Of a stretch of 64,000 bases of DNA, positions 9,383 to 18,498 are shown piece by piece. Below the pieces are notes generated by a model. It was not told the DNA's origin. It made no database searches and saw only the letters and a program-made list of their open reading frames with translations. The stretch covers positions 806,001-870,000 of the forward strand of contig NZ_CP011104.1 in the NCBI RefSeq assembly GCF_001010285.1. Reading direction: 5' to 3'. The position numbers were made by a program, and so were the translations under genes. The stretch's first letter is position 1. Each line of letters starts with the position of its first letter. Source of the stretch: Photorhabdus thracensis. GTDB taxonomy: Bacteria > Pseudomonadota > Gammaproteobacteria > Enterobacterales > Enterobacteriaceae.

Positions 9383-10195
9383 ATGAATGATGATCAAATA
9401 GCCGACTGGATTGCCGTACTTGAGGCATCAGCAAAGGATGTCGGCATGCATTGCCTCGATATCATTGTGGATCAGTCCGGGGGCGAGTTCTCGCTGATCC
9501 CGGCGTTGAAGAGTTTTTCGCCTGAAATCAAATGGTGCTCGCTGTTTCAGGGATTGCCCGAAGAGATGGTGGTGGTGGATGCGCCGGTATTGATCCGGAT
9601 TGATTTAACACACTCCGACCAGCGGCAATGGATGCAGGAAATTATCCTGCGCTTAAGGGAAGAACCCTTGCTGCTGATTTTATGTTCGTCATGGTCATTT
9701 GACCTGTTGTCTCGGTATTTAATTCAATGTACGAATGCCGCATACGCGGGACAGGCGGGTATTTTACGCTTTTTTGATCCGCGTATTTTTCCTGTGCTGT
9801 TTTCTCATGTGTTGGATGAGGAGCAGCAACAGCAATTACTCCGGCCCGCGTTGTTCTGGAGCTGGCTTGATCATGACGGTGTTCCTCAATTTGTTTTAGG
9901 GGCGGGCGACTCAGGGCCAGCAAATGAAACTATTGAAAAAATCGATCTGACGGATGAGCAATTTGAACACCTCTTATGCGTCTCTGATGCGTATCTTCTT
10001 GCACAGCAACTCAATGCGGATGAATACCCAGAAGTCACCGGTGAACAACGGTTCAATAGCTGCTATGCCCTGATGGTAGAGGCATCAAACACCCACGTTT
10101 TACTGGATGATGACAGAGAATCATTCGTGCTCAGGCATCTCAAATCCAGATTATCCCCCAGTGAAGGAGTCGAAGATGAAAAAACAACAGCTTAG
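9383..10195 (+). CDS. DUF4123-type effector adaptor/chaperone
   Basis: DUF4123 proteins (Tap/TEC) bind a cognate effector and deliver it to the VgrG tip. The 270-residue acidic protein fits the family in length, in its ILRFFDPRIFPVLF core with the conserved FYDPR-like FDPR, and in position between vgrG and an effector gene. Its last 7 codons overlap the start of the first DUF3304 gene (10176). The DNA encoding its C-terminal tail is duplicated about 560 bases downstream as part of a tandem duplication (see the mini-ORF at 10676). Specific partnership with the Tle1-like effector is inferred from gene order. Confidence 0.82.
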   Translation: MNDDQIADWIAVLEASAKDVGMHCLDIIVDQSGGEFSLIPALKSFSPEIKWCSLFQGLPEEMVVVDAPVLIRIDLTHSDQRQWMQEIILRLREEPLLLILCSSWSFDLLSRYLIQCTNAAYAGQAGILRFFDPRIFPVLFSHVLDEEQQQQLLRPALFWSWLDHDGVPQFVLGAGDSGPANETIEKIDLTDEQFEHLLCVSDAYLLAQQLNADEYPEVTGEQRFNSCYALMVEASNTHVLLDDDRESFVLRHLKSRLSPSEGVEDEKTTA

Positions 10196-10688
10196 GCTGA
10201 CGGTTTTGTGTCTGTTATTGGCTGTCTGTAGCCAGTTTCCGGCACAGGCGGGAACCATTGAGGCGATTAACCATACCAAGTGGGCAATTAATCGGTTCAG
10301 TGTGGATGGTTCGCCAGGTATCGATATTATCGGACCGTACCAGGGCGGAGGGGGGGGGTGTTGCTATCGGACCCCAGATAAATGGCAACCAGGGATGACT
10401 GTTCGGGTGGATTGGGAGACAGGTGTAGGGGAAATGGATGGTTTTCCCGGTTTTGCGGATAGAGAAAAATATTATGCATGGAAAAACAAAATTGATGCCC
10501 AGAAGCGCCAACATAGCCAAGTAGTACCGGTACCCGATTATACCGGGCAGCGCACCTGTGGTATTACGGTGCATTTTTTACCCTGTGATCAAGTCAAAGT
10601 CACCACCTCCTGCAACACCTATAACAGTCCCAATTATCCAATTAAAGAACCTTTAAAAATGAAGGAGCCCAAAGTATGTCCGAAGTAA
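10176..10688 (+). CDS. DUF3304-type secreted protein, probable Tle1 immunity protein (copy 1)
   Basis: The start is the ATG at 10176 after GAAGGAG; this gives 170 residues. It has a signal peptide (MKKQQLRLTVLCLLLA...) that could end either at Cys18 (LLAVC, a poor lipobox because of Val at -1) or after AQA25 by signal peptidase I. The body resembles DUF3304 proteins, with a GGGGGCCY motif and several cysteines. Such proteins usually sit next to Tle1 (DUF2235) lipases, whose immunity proteins act in the periplasm; the immunity role is inferred from this context. It is a tandem paralogue of the next gene: first ~68 and last ~50 residues nearly identical, centre diverged. A run of nine G encodes the glycine stretch without breaking frame. 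Confidence 0.75.
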   Translation: MKKQQLRLTVLCLLLAVCSQFPAQAGTIEAINHTKWAINRFSVDGSPGIDIIGPYQGGGGGCCYRTPDKWQPGMTVRVDWETGVGEMDGFPGFADREKYYAWKNKIDAQKRQHSQVVPVPDYTGQRTCGITVHFLPCDQVKVTTSCNTYNSPNYPIKEPLKMKEPKVCPK

Positions 10689-10759
10689 TGCATACAGGCA
10701 TCTCAAGTCCAGATTATCCCCCATGTGAAGGAGTCGAAGATGAAAAAACAACAGCTTAG
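10676..10759 (+). pseudogene. Duplication-junction mini-ORF: effector start fused to DUF4123 tail
   Basis: Reading from the ATG at 10676 gives 27 codons: MSEV, identical in DNA to the first codons of the downstream lipase gene (apart from one base), then a segment ending GVEDEKTTA, identical to the C terminus of the DUF4123 protein. It is best explained as scar of a tandem duplication that copied a unit running from the DUF4123 3' end to the effector 5' end. No function is implied. Confidence 0.7.
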
Positions 10760-11252
10760 GCTGGCGGTTTTGTGTCTGTTACTGGCTGCTTGTAGCCAGT
10801 TTCCGGCGCAGGCGGGAACCATTGAGGCGATTAACCATACCAAGTGGGCAATTAATCGGTTCAGTGTGGATGGTTCGCCAGGTATCGATATTATCGGACC
10901 GTATCAGGGCGGAGGAGGAGGCTGTTGCTATAGCGTGCCAGCGAAATGGAAACCGGGTATGACGGTCCGGGTGGATTGGGAAACTGGAGCAGGAGGTTCG
11001 GAAGGATTCCCAGGGTTCGCTGATAGAGATAAATATTTGGCTTGGGAAAAAAAAATGAATGCTTATACACGCCAACATAGTCGGGTAGTACCGGTGCCCG
11101 ATTATACCGGGCAGCGCACTTGTGGCATTACGGTGCACTTCTTACCCTGTGATCAAGTCAAAGTCACCACCTCCTGCAACACCTATAACAGTCCCAATTA
11201 TCCGATAAAAGAACCTTTAAAAATGAAGGAGCCCAAAGTATGTCCGAAATAA
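10740..11252 (+). CDS. DUF3304-type lipoprotein, probable Tle1 immunity protein (copy 2)
   Basis: Second 170-residue paralogue; the ATG at 10740 follows GAAGGAG as in copy 1 (an in-frame GTG at 10725 is less likely). Here the signal sequence carries LLLAAC, a good lipobox with Cys18 followed by Ser, so lipid anchoring and outer-membrane sorting are plausible. Residues about 69-105 differ from copy 1 while both flanks are almost identical, which is where toxin specificity might lie. The last 13 bases overlap the start of the lipase gene, coupling translation of this candidate immunity protein to the effector. Function is inferred from context and family. Confidence 0.78.
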   Translation: MKKQQLRLAVLCLLLAACSQFPAQAGTIEAINHTKWAINRFSVDGSPGIDIIGPYQGGGGGCCYSVPAKWKPGMTVRVDWETGAGGSEGFPGFADRDKYLAWEKKMNAYTRQHSRVVPVPDYTGQRTCGITVHFLPCDQVKVTTSCNTYNSPNYPIKEPLKMKEPKVCPK

Positions 11253-13720
11253 ATCATAACGATGCTGTCTGGTTGCCCGCCCCTTTTCCTGCTCAGGGAC
11301 GGTTGCCCGCTCGGGATTACCTGATTAGGCAAAATTGCCGCCAACAAATTAGTCAAGAGAGAGCTTACCATCAGGAGCTCTGTCTGGCTGCGGATCGTCG
11401 AGTGGCGCCGCCCTGTTGTAAGACCCTGCATGTCAGCCTGTTTTTTGACGGGACCGGCAATAATTTATATAACGACCTTTATCAGGCTGTTCCTAACCAC
11501 CCAACCAATATTGCCCGTCTTTTCCAGGCGACGATTGGGGCTGGTTATGTGGGTGGCGCGTCAGGTAAGCCGTTGCTGGATGATATCGACAGCACTGGTG
11601 GAAAGTACTTTAAGTATTATATTCCCGGTGTGGGCACCCCCTTCCCGGAAATTAATGATCTGGATTACACCACTTTAGGACTGGCTGCTGCTGACCGGGG
11701 TGAAGACCGGATCAACTGGGCGTTGCTGCGGTTGATTGATGTATTAAAACGCGTATTAGCAAACGACAAAATTGATGATACTGCTTGTCAAAAATCCCTT
11801 GAGGCGATGGCCACGACATGGCACACGCTGGGCTTGGGGGGCGCGCATAACCGTTATGGCGAGTTTTATAAGCAATTTTCTGGCTTAAAACGTGAGCTAG
11901 TCATAGCCCGCAGCCAGCCGGGACGGGGCAAATCCAAACTGCTGGGGATGAAGTTGTATGTGTATGGTTTCTCCCGTGGGGCAGCAGAGGCACGGGCCTT
12001 TGTTAGCTGGCTGGCTGAACTGTTGCCGCCCCCCAAAGAGGATAACTCGAAGCCGTCGCAGTGTCTGCAAGCGAAAAACGAAACCGACCCGGAGTGTAAC
12101 TTGCCCATCAGTGTGGAGTTTCTCGGGCTGTTTGACACGGTGGCGTCGGTCGGGGTGAGCCATGTGGTTCCTGTCGTTGAAGGCCATATGGCCTGGGCAG
12201 ATGGTACGCAGGAGCTGCCATCGGAGGAGACTTACGGCGGGTTGGTGAAACGCTGTGTGCATCTGGTCTCGACCCATGAACAGCGACTGAGTTTCCCGAT
12301 GGATTCCATTCGCCGTTCAGATGGTACCTACCCGACAGGCAGTACTGAGGTGATTTATCCCGGAGTGCATTCTGATTTAGGGGGCGGTTATCCACCGGGA
12401 GAGCAGGGTAAATCTATAGGAGAACGTGACAATCTATTACTCTCACAAATCTCATTACATGAAATGTATGCGGCAGCGTTTGAAGTTGGAGCACCATTGA
12501 AAGTACCAACTGAATCTCTACCTAAAGATTTATCTAAAGATACGTGGCGTGTAATGCCATTTGAACTCGTAGCCGAATTTAATATTGATTCACAACTTGT
12601 CAACCGCTTCAACGCCTGGCGTGAAGTCACCCTGGGCCTGGAGATGCCCAAACAACCCTTGTCGGAAGAGGAAGCTGCCCGCTTTGAACCGGTACGATCA
12701 GCTGTGGCGCTGGAGCAGGCCATGAAAAACCAGCTGGACTGGCTGACGGCCTGGCGTATCAACCGTTACGCAGGCGGTACACTGCTCAGTACGCCGTTTT
12801 TTCATGAAGCTCCTAACCGTGATGCGAAAAAAGCCCACTATGAGCAAAGTCAGCAGGCGCAGGAAGAAAAACAGCAGGCGGTGTTAAAGCAACGGAAAGC
12901 CCAGCGGACGGCTTTCGCTTCTAGCGGTGGACGGGGAGAGCCCCCAGTGTTAGCCCCAGGAGTGCCGGATTTTGACCCGGAAACTGCGCAGAATCAGTTG
13001 CGGGAAGCAGCTGCGGAATTTAGCCGTGACTACCGGGGAGAACGGCGTGAAATACACAGTGTGAAGCAATTTGTTGTTGATGACATTCTGGGCAATGCCC
13101 TTTATCTGTTGAACAGTGATGATGAGGATAAGGAATATCAGCAAATGAAAGCGGCGGGAGAGGTGTTGGTCAAACGGCTTTTTCGGTCAGTCCCGGCGGG
13201 AAAAACCGGTCAACCAGAATCACCGGAGTCATTGCTGGTCGACCTGTATGACAATCAAGTGCATGATTCCCGCGCCTGGTTTATGTACTCTACGTTGGAT
13301 ACGCGCGAGCCGGAGGGCGGTTATTTCCGTTACCGGGTGATTTACTTCGGCAAAATGTGTAATAAACCCCTGTCGCTTTTGACGGTGGGCGGCAATGTGG
13401 TGGGGGCCGCGTCACCGGTTGGCAGTGCCTTGTTTATCTTCAAACGGAAAAAAGTCGGCAACATGGTGGCGGATGCCATCGACGAAGTTCATTTTACTCA
13501 GCTGGACGTGAGCGCCCACGATTTATCCACCCGGGAACTGATCCCCATGTTACCGGATGCAGAGCAGACGAAAGCGTTCACCCATCATGTGGGCGAGGTG
13601 ACCGGTCAGCAGAGACAGTTTATCGAAGCGCGGCGATTGCAAATCGGCAAAGAGAATCTCAAAGCGCGTTGGGCAGGAAAGACGCTGGAACTGACTCCGC
13701 GAGGGGAGCCGGAGAAATGA
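11240..13720 (+). CDS. Tle1-family T6SS phospholipase effector (DUF2235)
   Basis: Tle1 effectors are antibacterial phospholipases delivered to the target periplasm. The 826-residue protein has the DUF2235 alpha/beta-hydrolase domain: the N-terminal FFDGTGNN motif (about residue 69), the nucleophile elbow GFSRG with Ser245, FLGLFDTVASVG with a likely acidic residue near 299, and HSDLGGGYP near 378. The region after ~500 is a charged, glutamine- and lysine-rich stretch and a less conserved C-terminal domain. It overlaps the second DUF3304 gene by 13 bases and the PAAR gene by 4. Identity of the triad beyond the serine is inferred by family pattern. Confidence 0.9.
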   Translation: MSEINHNDAVWLPAPFPAQGRLPARDYLIRQNCRQQISQERAYHQELCLAADRRVAPPCCKTLHVSLFFDGTGNNLYNDLYQAVPNHPTNIARLFQATIGAGYVGGASGKPLLDDIDSTGGKYFKYYIPGVGTPFPEINDLDYTTLGLAAADRGEDRINWALLRLIDVLKRVLANDKIDDTACQKSLEAMATTWHTLGLGGAHNRYGEFYKQFSGLKRELVIARSQPGRGKSKLLGMKLYVYGFSRGAAEARAFVSWLAELLPPPKEDNSKPSQCLQAKNETDPECNLPISVEFLGLFDTVASVGVSHVVPVVEGHMAWADGTQELPSEETYGGLVKRCVHLVSTHEQRLSFPMDSIRRSDGTYPTGSTEVIYPGVHSDLGGGYPPGEQGKSIGERDNLLLSQISLHEMYAAAFEVGAPLKVPTESLPKDLSKDTWRVMPFELVAEFNIDSQLVNRFNAWREVTLGLEMPKQPLSEEEAARFEPVRSAVALEQAMKNQLDWLTAWRINRYAGGTLLSTPFFHEAPNRDAKKAHYEQSQQAQEEKQQAVLKQRKAQRTAFASSGGRGEPPVLAPGVPDFDPETAQNQLREAAAEFSRDYRGERREIHSVKQFVVDDILGNALYLLNSDDEDKEYQQMKAAGEVLVKRLFRSVPAGKTGQPESPESLLVDLYDNQVHDSRAWFMYSTLDTREPEGGYFRYRVIYFGKMCNKPLSLLTVGGNVVGAASPVGSALFIFKRKKVGNMVADAIDEVHFTQLDVSAHDLSTRELIPMLPDAEQTKAFTHHVGEVTGQQRQFIEARRLQIGKENLKARWAGKTLELTPRGEPEK

Positions 13721-13974
13721 AAAATGTTATCCGTCAGGGCGATAGCCTGCGCGAATACGGCGGCAAAGTATTGTCGGGCCACTATCTGTGTTTTGGTCAA
13801 CCGATAGCCTGCAAGGGTGATCCGGTTAAGTGTAACCGGCATGGCATGACCACCATTGCTCAGGGGAGTGCATCCTGCCTGATAGAGGGTCAGCCAGTGG
13901 CATTACACGGTCATCGTTGTGAATGTGGTTGTACGTTAGTCAGCTCTTTTCCCGATTATCAGGTGGCGTCATGA
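13717..13974 (+). CDS. PAAR-domain T6SS spike tip protein
   Basis: The 85-residue protein is a PAAR tip that sharpens the VgrG spike. It shows repeated short PAAR-like segments with Cys/His residues for the metal site (CKGDPVKCNRHG, LHGHRCECGCTL). ATG 13717 overlaps the lipase stop by 4 bases, and its TGA overlaps the next ATG in the same way. It has no extension domain, so it is a bare tip rather than a PAAR-fused effector, in agreement with a separate lipase loaded by the DUF4123 protein. Confidence 0.9.
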   Translation: MKNVIRQGDSLREYGGKVLSGHYLCFGQPIACKGDPVKCNRHGMTTIAQGSASCLIEGQPVALHGHRCECGCTLVSSFPDYQVAS

Positions 13975-15116
13975 AAACCCGTCCCCTTTTTCCACCTTAT
14001 CGGCAGGCTTCACCTCCCCGTTTTAAACGCTGGTTGGCAGCAGGCGCCGGAGGGGTATTGCTGGTCAGTAACCTCGTCGCGCTGATAAGACCTGAAATCG
14101 ATGACGCTTCAGCCTTGTACGCCATGATCCCCGGACTGGCGGCGTTATGGCTGTTATGTCTGCTATTCCGCTGGCTGTTTTACCGTTTTGCCCGGCATAA
14201 CGCCTGGATTTATCAGCAACAGGTTGAGTGGGTGCAGCAACGTTGGTGGCGCAAACATCGTCAGCAGATGGCGCTGGCGGACTGGGTGTTGGTCGGGCCG
14301 CTGGGGATCACGCCTGATGTGTGGCTGAGTGTGATTAATCAGTCCCATTGTCGCCCGGAGCCCCTCAGGGAAAAAACCGGTCCGGCAGTTCGCCTGTTGC
14401 GTTCTTTTGTCTCGGATAGTGAGCAACGGGAAATCCAATTGGCGAAAATGGCGGTGAATCAGTGGCGAAGCCAGCATCAGGAATCCTTGAAGTGTACGCC
14501 GCTGCACTGTTACTGGCTGGGCTCTGCCGCTGTCTGGCAGGGGTTTGCCGCCCAGATGGCGGTGCGGTTTCCTGATGTGGTGTTACCTGAACAGCCGCAA
14601 TACTGGCGCGGTATTGACACCCTGGATGAGATGATTGACCTGCTGAATGCGACAACAGGCAGTCAGGCGACTATTTTGTGCGCAGGTTGCCAGTGTGTGG
14701 TCAGTGAGGCGGAGTCAGCCTTGCCGGCGGGTGAAGCGGCTTTTATTTGGTTGCTGAAAAAAACCGGCAAAGTGGCGTTGACCCGCGGTGAATATTTTCA
14801 GACTCAAGAGGATGAACAGGTTATGGATGTGGCGGCCCGGGCGCTGATGCAGGCGGATATCACCCAGCCACCGGAACCCTGTTTTCTGTTTTCCCAGCCG
14901 GAGGTTTCCTCACTGGAAGAGACCGGCTGGAATGTCACTCAACATGTGCAGGATCTCAATTGGGGCAATATTGGCGGGATGGAAGCGGTCGTGGTGCAAA
15001 CACTGGCGGCTATCTCGGCGGAAAATACCGGCCAGCCCTGTGGGTGGTTAGCCCGTGATCCTCAACATGCTTTAGCGTTTGGAATAGTGAAATCTTATGG
15101 CACTGCAAGAGAATAA
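13971..15116 (+). CDS. T6SS-associated membrane protein of unknown function
   Basis: I do not recognise this 381-residue protein. ATG 13971 overlaps the PAAR stop by 4 bases. It has two hydrophobic segments (about 24-43 and 52-70) separated by an acidic loop, a basic tryptophan-rich stretch just inside (WVQQRWWRKHRQQ), then a long soluble, probably cytoplasmic, region with a CAGCQC cysteine cluster near residue 240. Its 3' end overlaps tssM by 20 bases, so it is translated with the membrane complex. Position between effector cassette and tssM suggests an accessory of the T6SS membrane complex or effector handling; that is inference only. Confidence 0.72.
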   Translation: MKTRPLFPPYRQASPPRFKRWLAAGAGGVLLVSNLVALIRPEIDDASALYAMIPGLAALWLLCLLFRWLFYRFARHNAWIYQQQVEWVQQRWWRKHRQQMALADWVLVGPLGITPDVWLSVINQSHCRPEPLREKTGPAVRLLRSFVSDSEQREIQLAKMAVNQWRSQHQESLKCTPLHCYWLGSAAVWQGFAAQMAVRFPDVVLPEQPQYWRGIDTLDEMIDLLNATTGSQATILCAGCQCVVSEAESALPAGEAAFIWLLKKTGKVALTRGEYFQTQEDEQVMDVAARALMQADITQPPEPCFLFSQPEVSSLEETGWNVTQHVQDLNWGNIGGMEAVVVQTLAAISAENTGQPCGWLARDPQHALAFGIVKSYGTARE

Positions 15117-18100
15117 ATTACAACCTGTTTCAGTGGTGAATACACTCATCTTACTGGTGGGAACCATTACCCTGTTGGTTTCGTTAGTTGGCCTGGGATG
15201 GTGGTTTTGGGGAGAACACCAAACCACGGATACCGAGACGTTCAATCATTTGTTACGGGTTTGTGGAATAGCCTGGGTGCTCATGGTGGTGGTGAGTATG
15301 CTGGGTTTTATCACGGTTACGTTGTTTGTCAAAAACAAAGTGACTGACACGAAGCCGGATACCCGGCCACTTTTTCCCGTCAGCAAACCGTATAATTATG
15401 GTGATTTAGGCGATCGCCTGTACCGTCGTTACGGGATGTTCTGGTGGTATAAAGTCCGTATCTTGTTGTTGGTGGGCGAACCTGAACAGGTGGAAGCCAT
15501 CGCGCCGGGGCTGACCACCCAACACTGGCAGGAGGGCCATCGTACGCTCCTGCTGTGGGGCGGCAGTTTGCAAACTGAACCCGATGCCGCGCAACTGGCG
15601 GCCCTGCGTCGCTTGCGCCGTTTCCGTCCGCTCAACGGTATCGTCTGGGCGCTGACCGAACAACAAAGCGCCCAACCGGGCTGGATGGATAAAGCCCTGC
15701 GGATGTTGCAGAAACAGGCCCAACAGTTACGCTGGCAGGCACCTGTCTATTTGTGGCAGGTGTGCCACAGTATCTGGTCACAAGAAGGACGGGTGACTCA
15801 GGCAGTGGGGGGCTTTTTTCCTGAACGCTGTACCCCCGAGATTGTGGAAACCCAGCTGCAACAGTTGATTGACCCGATACGCAAGCGGGGGATGCAGCAA
15901 CTGTTGCCCAAGAATGCCCATGATTTTTTGTATCGGCTAGCCTCCACGCTGGAGAAAAAAGGCATTGACCACTGGCGCAAGGTATTGACGCCGTGGCTGG
16001 CGGAGTACGCTCAGGTCGTGTCGCTGCGTGGCCTGATGTTCAGTCTGCCGTTGGAAGCGACCCCGGATGCAGGACCGCAAAGCTGGTTGCCCGATGCTGC
16101 CTGGCAGGGGGTATTAGATGACAGTCTGCACTGGCATGGCAGACGGGTCGGATGGATCCAGCGGCGCAACGTTTATAACGGCCTGATGGCCCTGGCCTTA
16201 TTATGGGGAGCAGGCAGTGTGCTCTCCTTTTTCACCAACCGCGACCAGATAATGGCAGTCAACGCGGCGGTGACTGATTTGCAAGCCCGTCCTGAGGCGT
16301 CCGACGCCCAGTTGATGGCGTTTAAGGCTCTGCGCGATGAAATGGGCCGGTTACAATATCGGGCCGAACACGGTGCGCCCTGGTATCAGCGTTTCGGGCT
16401 GAATCAAAATCAGCCGTTATTGACGGCGGTGCTGCCGTACTACACCCAGATAAATAACCGCCTGATACGGGATAAAGCCGCGGCGATACTGCACCAAAAA
16501 TTGAGCGCCCTGGTGAATTTGCCGCCGGGCAGCCCGCAACGAGCCTTCCGGGCGAAAGCCGCGCACAACCAACTCAAAGCCTATCTGATGATGGCGTACC
16601 CACAAAAAGCGGATGCCGCGTTTTTAACCCGCGTCCTCAGTGAAAACGAACCGGATCGGGCCGGTATTGCCCCCGGCGTCTGGCTGAGTGCCGCGTCGGA
16701 TTTGTGGGATTTTTATGCAGAAAATCTGCCCGCCCATCCTGAATGGCGGATTACGCCGGACACGGCGTTGGTCAGTCAGGTGCGCCGGATATTGCTGGCG
16801 CAGATGGGGCAGCACAATGCAGAAGCCACGCTCTACCAGCAGATGCTGCAATCGGTGGAGCAGGATTATGCCGACCTGACCTTAAGGCAGATGACCGGCG
16901 ACACCGAGGCGGAGCAGCTGTTTACCACCACGCGGGTGGTGCCGGGGATGTTTACCCGTCAGGCGTGGGAAGGGCAGATACAGAAAGCGATGGATAACGC
17001 GGTGGCCTCTCGTAAGGAAGCGATTGACTGGGTACTGAGTGATAACCGTCAGGCCGTCCCGGCTGCGGTGTCACCGGCAGAGCTGAAAGCCCGCCTGACC
17101 GCCCGTTACTTTACTGATTTCGCCGGGGCCTGGCAGGATTTTCTCAACAGTCTGCGCTGGAATAAAGCGCGTAATCTGTCCGAAGTGACAGACCAGTTAA
17201 CCCTGATGGCGGACGGGCGTCAGTCCCCGCTGATAGCGTTAATGAACACCGTAGCGTATCAGGGGCAGACCGGCCAGCAAGGCCCGACACTATCGGCGTC
17301 ACTGGTGAAATCCACGAAGACGTTGCTGAATAAAACGGCGGTGCCGGTGATTAACCCGCAAGCCCCCGAACTGAGCGGGCCGATGGACCGCACCTTCGGT
17401 CCGTTACTGGCGCTGATGGGGAGAAATAAGGCATCGGATGTAATCACGGCGGACAGCAACCTCAACCTGCAAACCTTCCTGACCCGAGTCACGCAGGTGC
17501 GGCTGAAACTGCAACAGATGGACAACAGTGACGACCCCTCGGAGATGGCGGGCAGGCTGGCCCAGACGGTGTTTCAGGGCAAAAGCACCGACCTGACCGA
17601 AACGCAAGGCTACGGCAATCTGATGGCCGCCAGTTTGGGTGACCAATGGCGCGGTTTTGGTCAGACGATGTTCGTGCAGCCATTAAACCAGGCGTGGCAG
17701 GGGATACTGAAACCGTCTGCGGCCAGCCTGAATGCCCAGTGGCGGACGGCAATAGTGGCTAACTGGAATACCGCCTTTGCCGGTCGTTACCCGTTTGCCG
17801 GTGGGGAGAGTGACATTTCATTGCCGATGTTGGGGCAGTTTATCCGCCCGGACACCGGGCGCATTGAGCAGTTTTTGACGCGCCAGTTAGGCGGGGTGCT
17901 GCATAAAGAGGGTAACCGCTGGGTGCCGGACAGGGTGAACAGTCAGGGGTTGCAGGTTAATCCGCGTTTCCTGAAAGCGGTAAATCAGCTCAGTCAGTTA
18001 TCGGATGTGCTGTTTGCGGACGGCAGTCAGGGGCTGCGGTTTGAACTGCGTGCGCGAGCTGCACGGGATGTGGTGGAAACCGACCTGACGATAGACGGGC

Positions 18101-18498
18101 AGAAATTGCGTTACTTCAACCAAATGGAAAGCTGGCAGCGTTTTCGCTGGCCGGGGGAGACCTATAAACCGGGGGTGATGCTGACCTGGACCAGCGTCAA
18201 TGCCGGGGCGCGGCTGTTTGGTGATTATCCGGGAACCTGGGGGCTCATTCGCTGGCTGGAACAGGCGAAGGCGGAAAAGCTGGATGAAAGCCGTTACCGG
18301 CTGACATTGATGATGCCGGACGGTTTACCGGTGACCTGGATATTACGCACGGAAATGGGCAGCGGGCCGCTGGCGTTATTGAAACTGCGGGGATTTACGC
18401 TGCCGAAAGCGATTTTTGACACGACACCGGGTGATGACCAGGTCATCTCACCGGTCGATGACGATGACCTGACGGAGGGATCATGTTGCAACGATTGA
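15097..18498 (+). CDS. tssM: TssM/IcmF inner-membrane protein
   Basis: TssM is the large inner-membrane core of the T6SS envelope complex, contacting TssL in the membrane and the TssJ lipoprotein in the periplasm. The 1133-residue protein has two N-terminal transmembrane segments (about 9-33 and 48-75), a cytoplasmic NTPase-like domain and a third segment near 358-380, followed by the long periplasmic IcmF-related region. The P-loop position (LLLVGEPEQVEAI) lacks GKT/S, so nucleotide hydrolysis is unlikely, as in a subset of TssM proteins. It overlaps both neighbours (20 bases with the preceding gene, 16 with tssA). Confidence 0.95.
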   Translation: MALQENKLQPVSVVNTLILLVGTITLLVSLVGLGWWFWGEHQTTDTETFNHLLRVCGIAWVLMVVVSMLGFITVTLFVKNKVTDTKPDTRPLFPVSKPYNYGDLGDRLYRRYGMFWWYKVRILLLVGEPEQVEAIAPGLTTQHWQEGHRTLLLWGGSLQTEPDAAQLAALRRLRRFRPLNGIVWALTEQQSAQPGWMDKALRMLQKQAQQLRWQAPVYLWQVCHSIWSQEGRVTQAVGGFFPERCTPEIVETQLQQLIDPIRKRGMQQLLPKNAHDFLYRLASTLEKKGIDHWRKVLTPWLAEYAQVVSLRGLMFSLPLEATPDAGPQSWLPDAAWQGVLDDSLHWHGRRVGWIQRRNVYNGLMALALLWGAGSVLSFFTNRDQIMAVNAAVTDLQARPEASDAQLMAFKALRDEMGRLQYRAEHGAPWYQRFGLNQNQPLLTAVLPYYTQINNRLIRDKAAAILHQKLSALVNLPPGSPQRAFRAKAAHNQLKAYLMMAYPQKADAAFLTRVLSENEPDRAGIAPGVWLSAASDLWDFYAENLPAHPEWRITPDTALVSQVRRILLAQMGQHNAEATLYQQMLQSVEQDYADLTLRQMTGDTEAEQLFTTTRVVPGMFTRQAWEGQIQKAMDNAVASRKEAIDWVLSDNRQAVPAAVSPAELKARLTARYFTDFAGAWQDFLNSLRWNKARNLSEVTDQLTLMADGRQSPLIALMNTVAYQGQTGQQGPTLSASLVKSTKTLLNKTAVPVINPQAPELSGPMDRTFGPLLALMGRNKASDVITADSNLNLQTFLTRVTQVRLKLQQMDNSDDPSEMAGRLAQTVFQGKSTDLTETQGYGNLMAASLGDQWRGFGQTMFVQPLNQAWQGILKPSAASLNAQWRTAIVANWNTAFAGRYPFAGGESDISLPMLGQFIRPDTGRIEQFLTRQLGGVLHKEGNRWVPDRVNSQGLQVNPRFLKAVNQLSQLSDVLFADGSQGLRFELRARAARDVVETDLTIDGQKLRYFNQMESWQRFRWPGETYKPGVMLTWTSVNAGARLFGDYPGTWGLIRWLEQAKAEKLDESRYRLTLMMPDGLPVTWILRTEMGSGPLALLKLRGFTLPKAIFDTTPGDDQVISPVDDDDLTEGSCCND

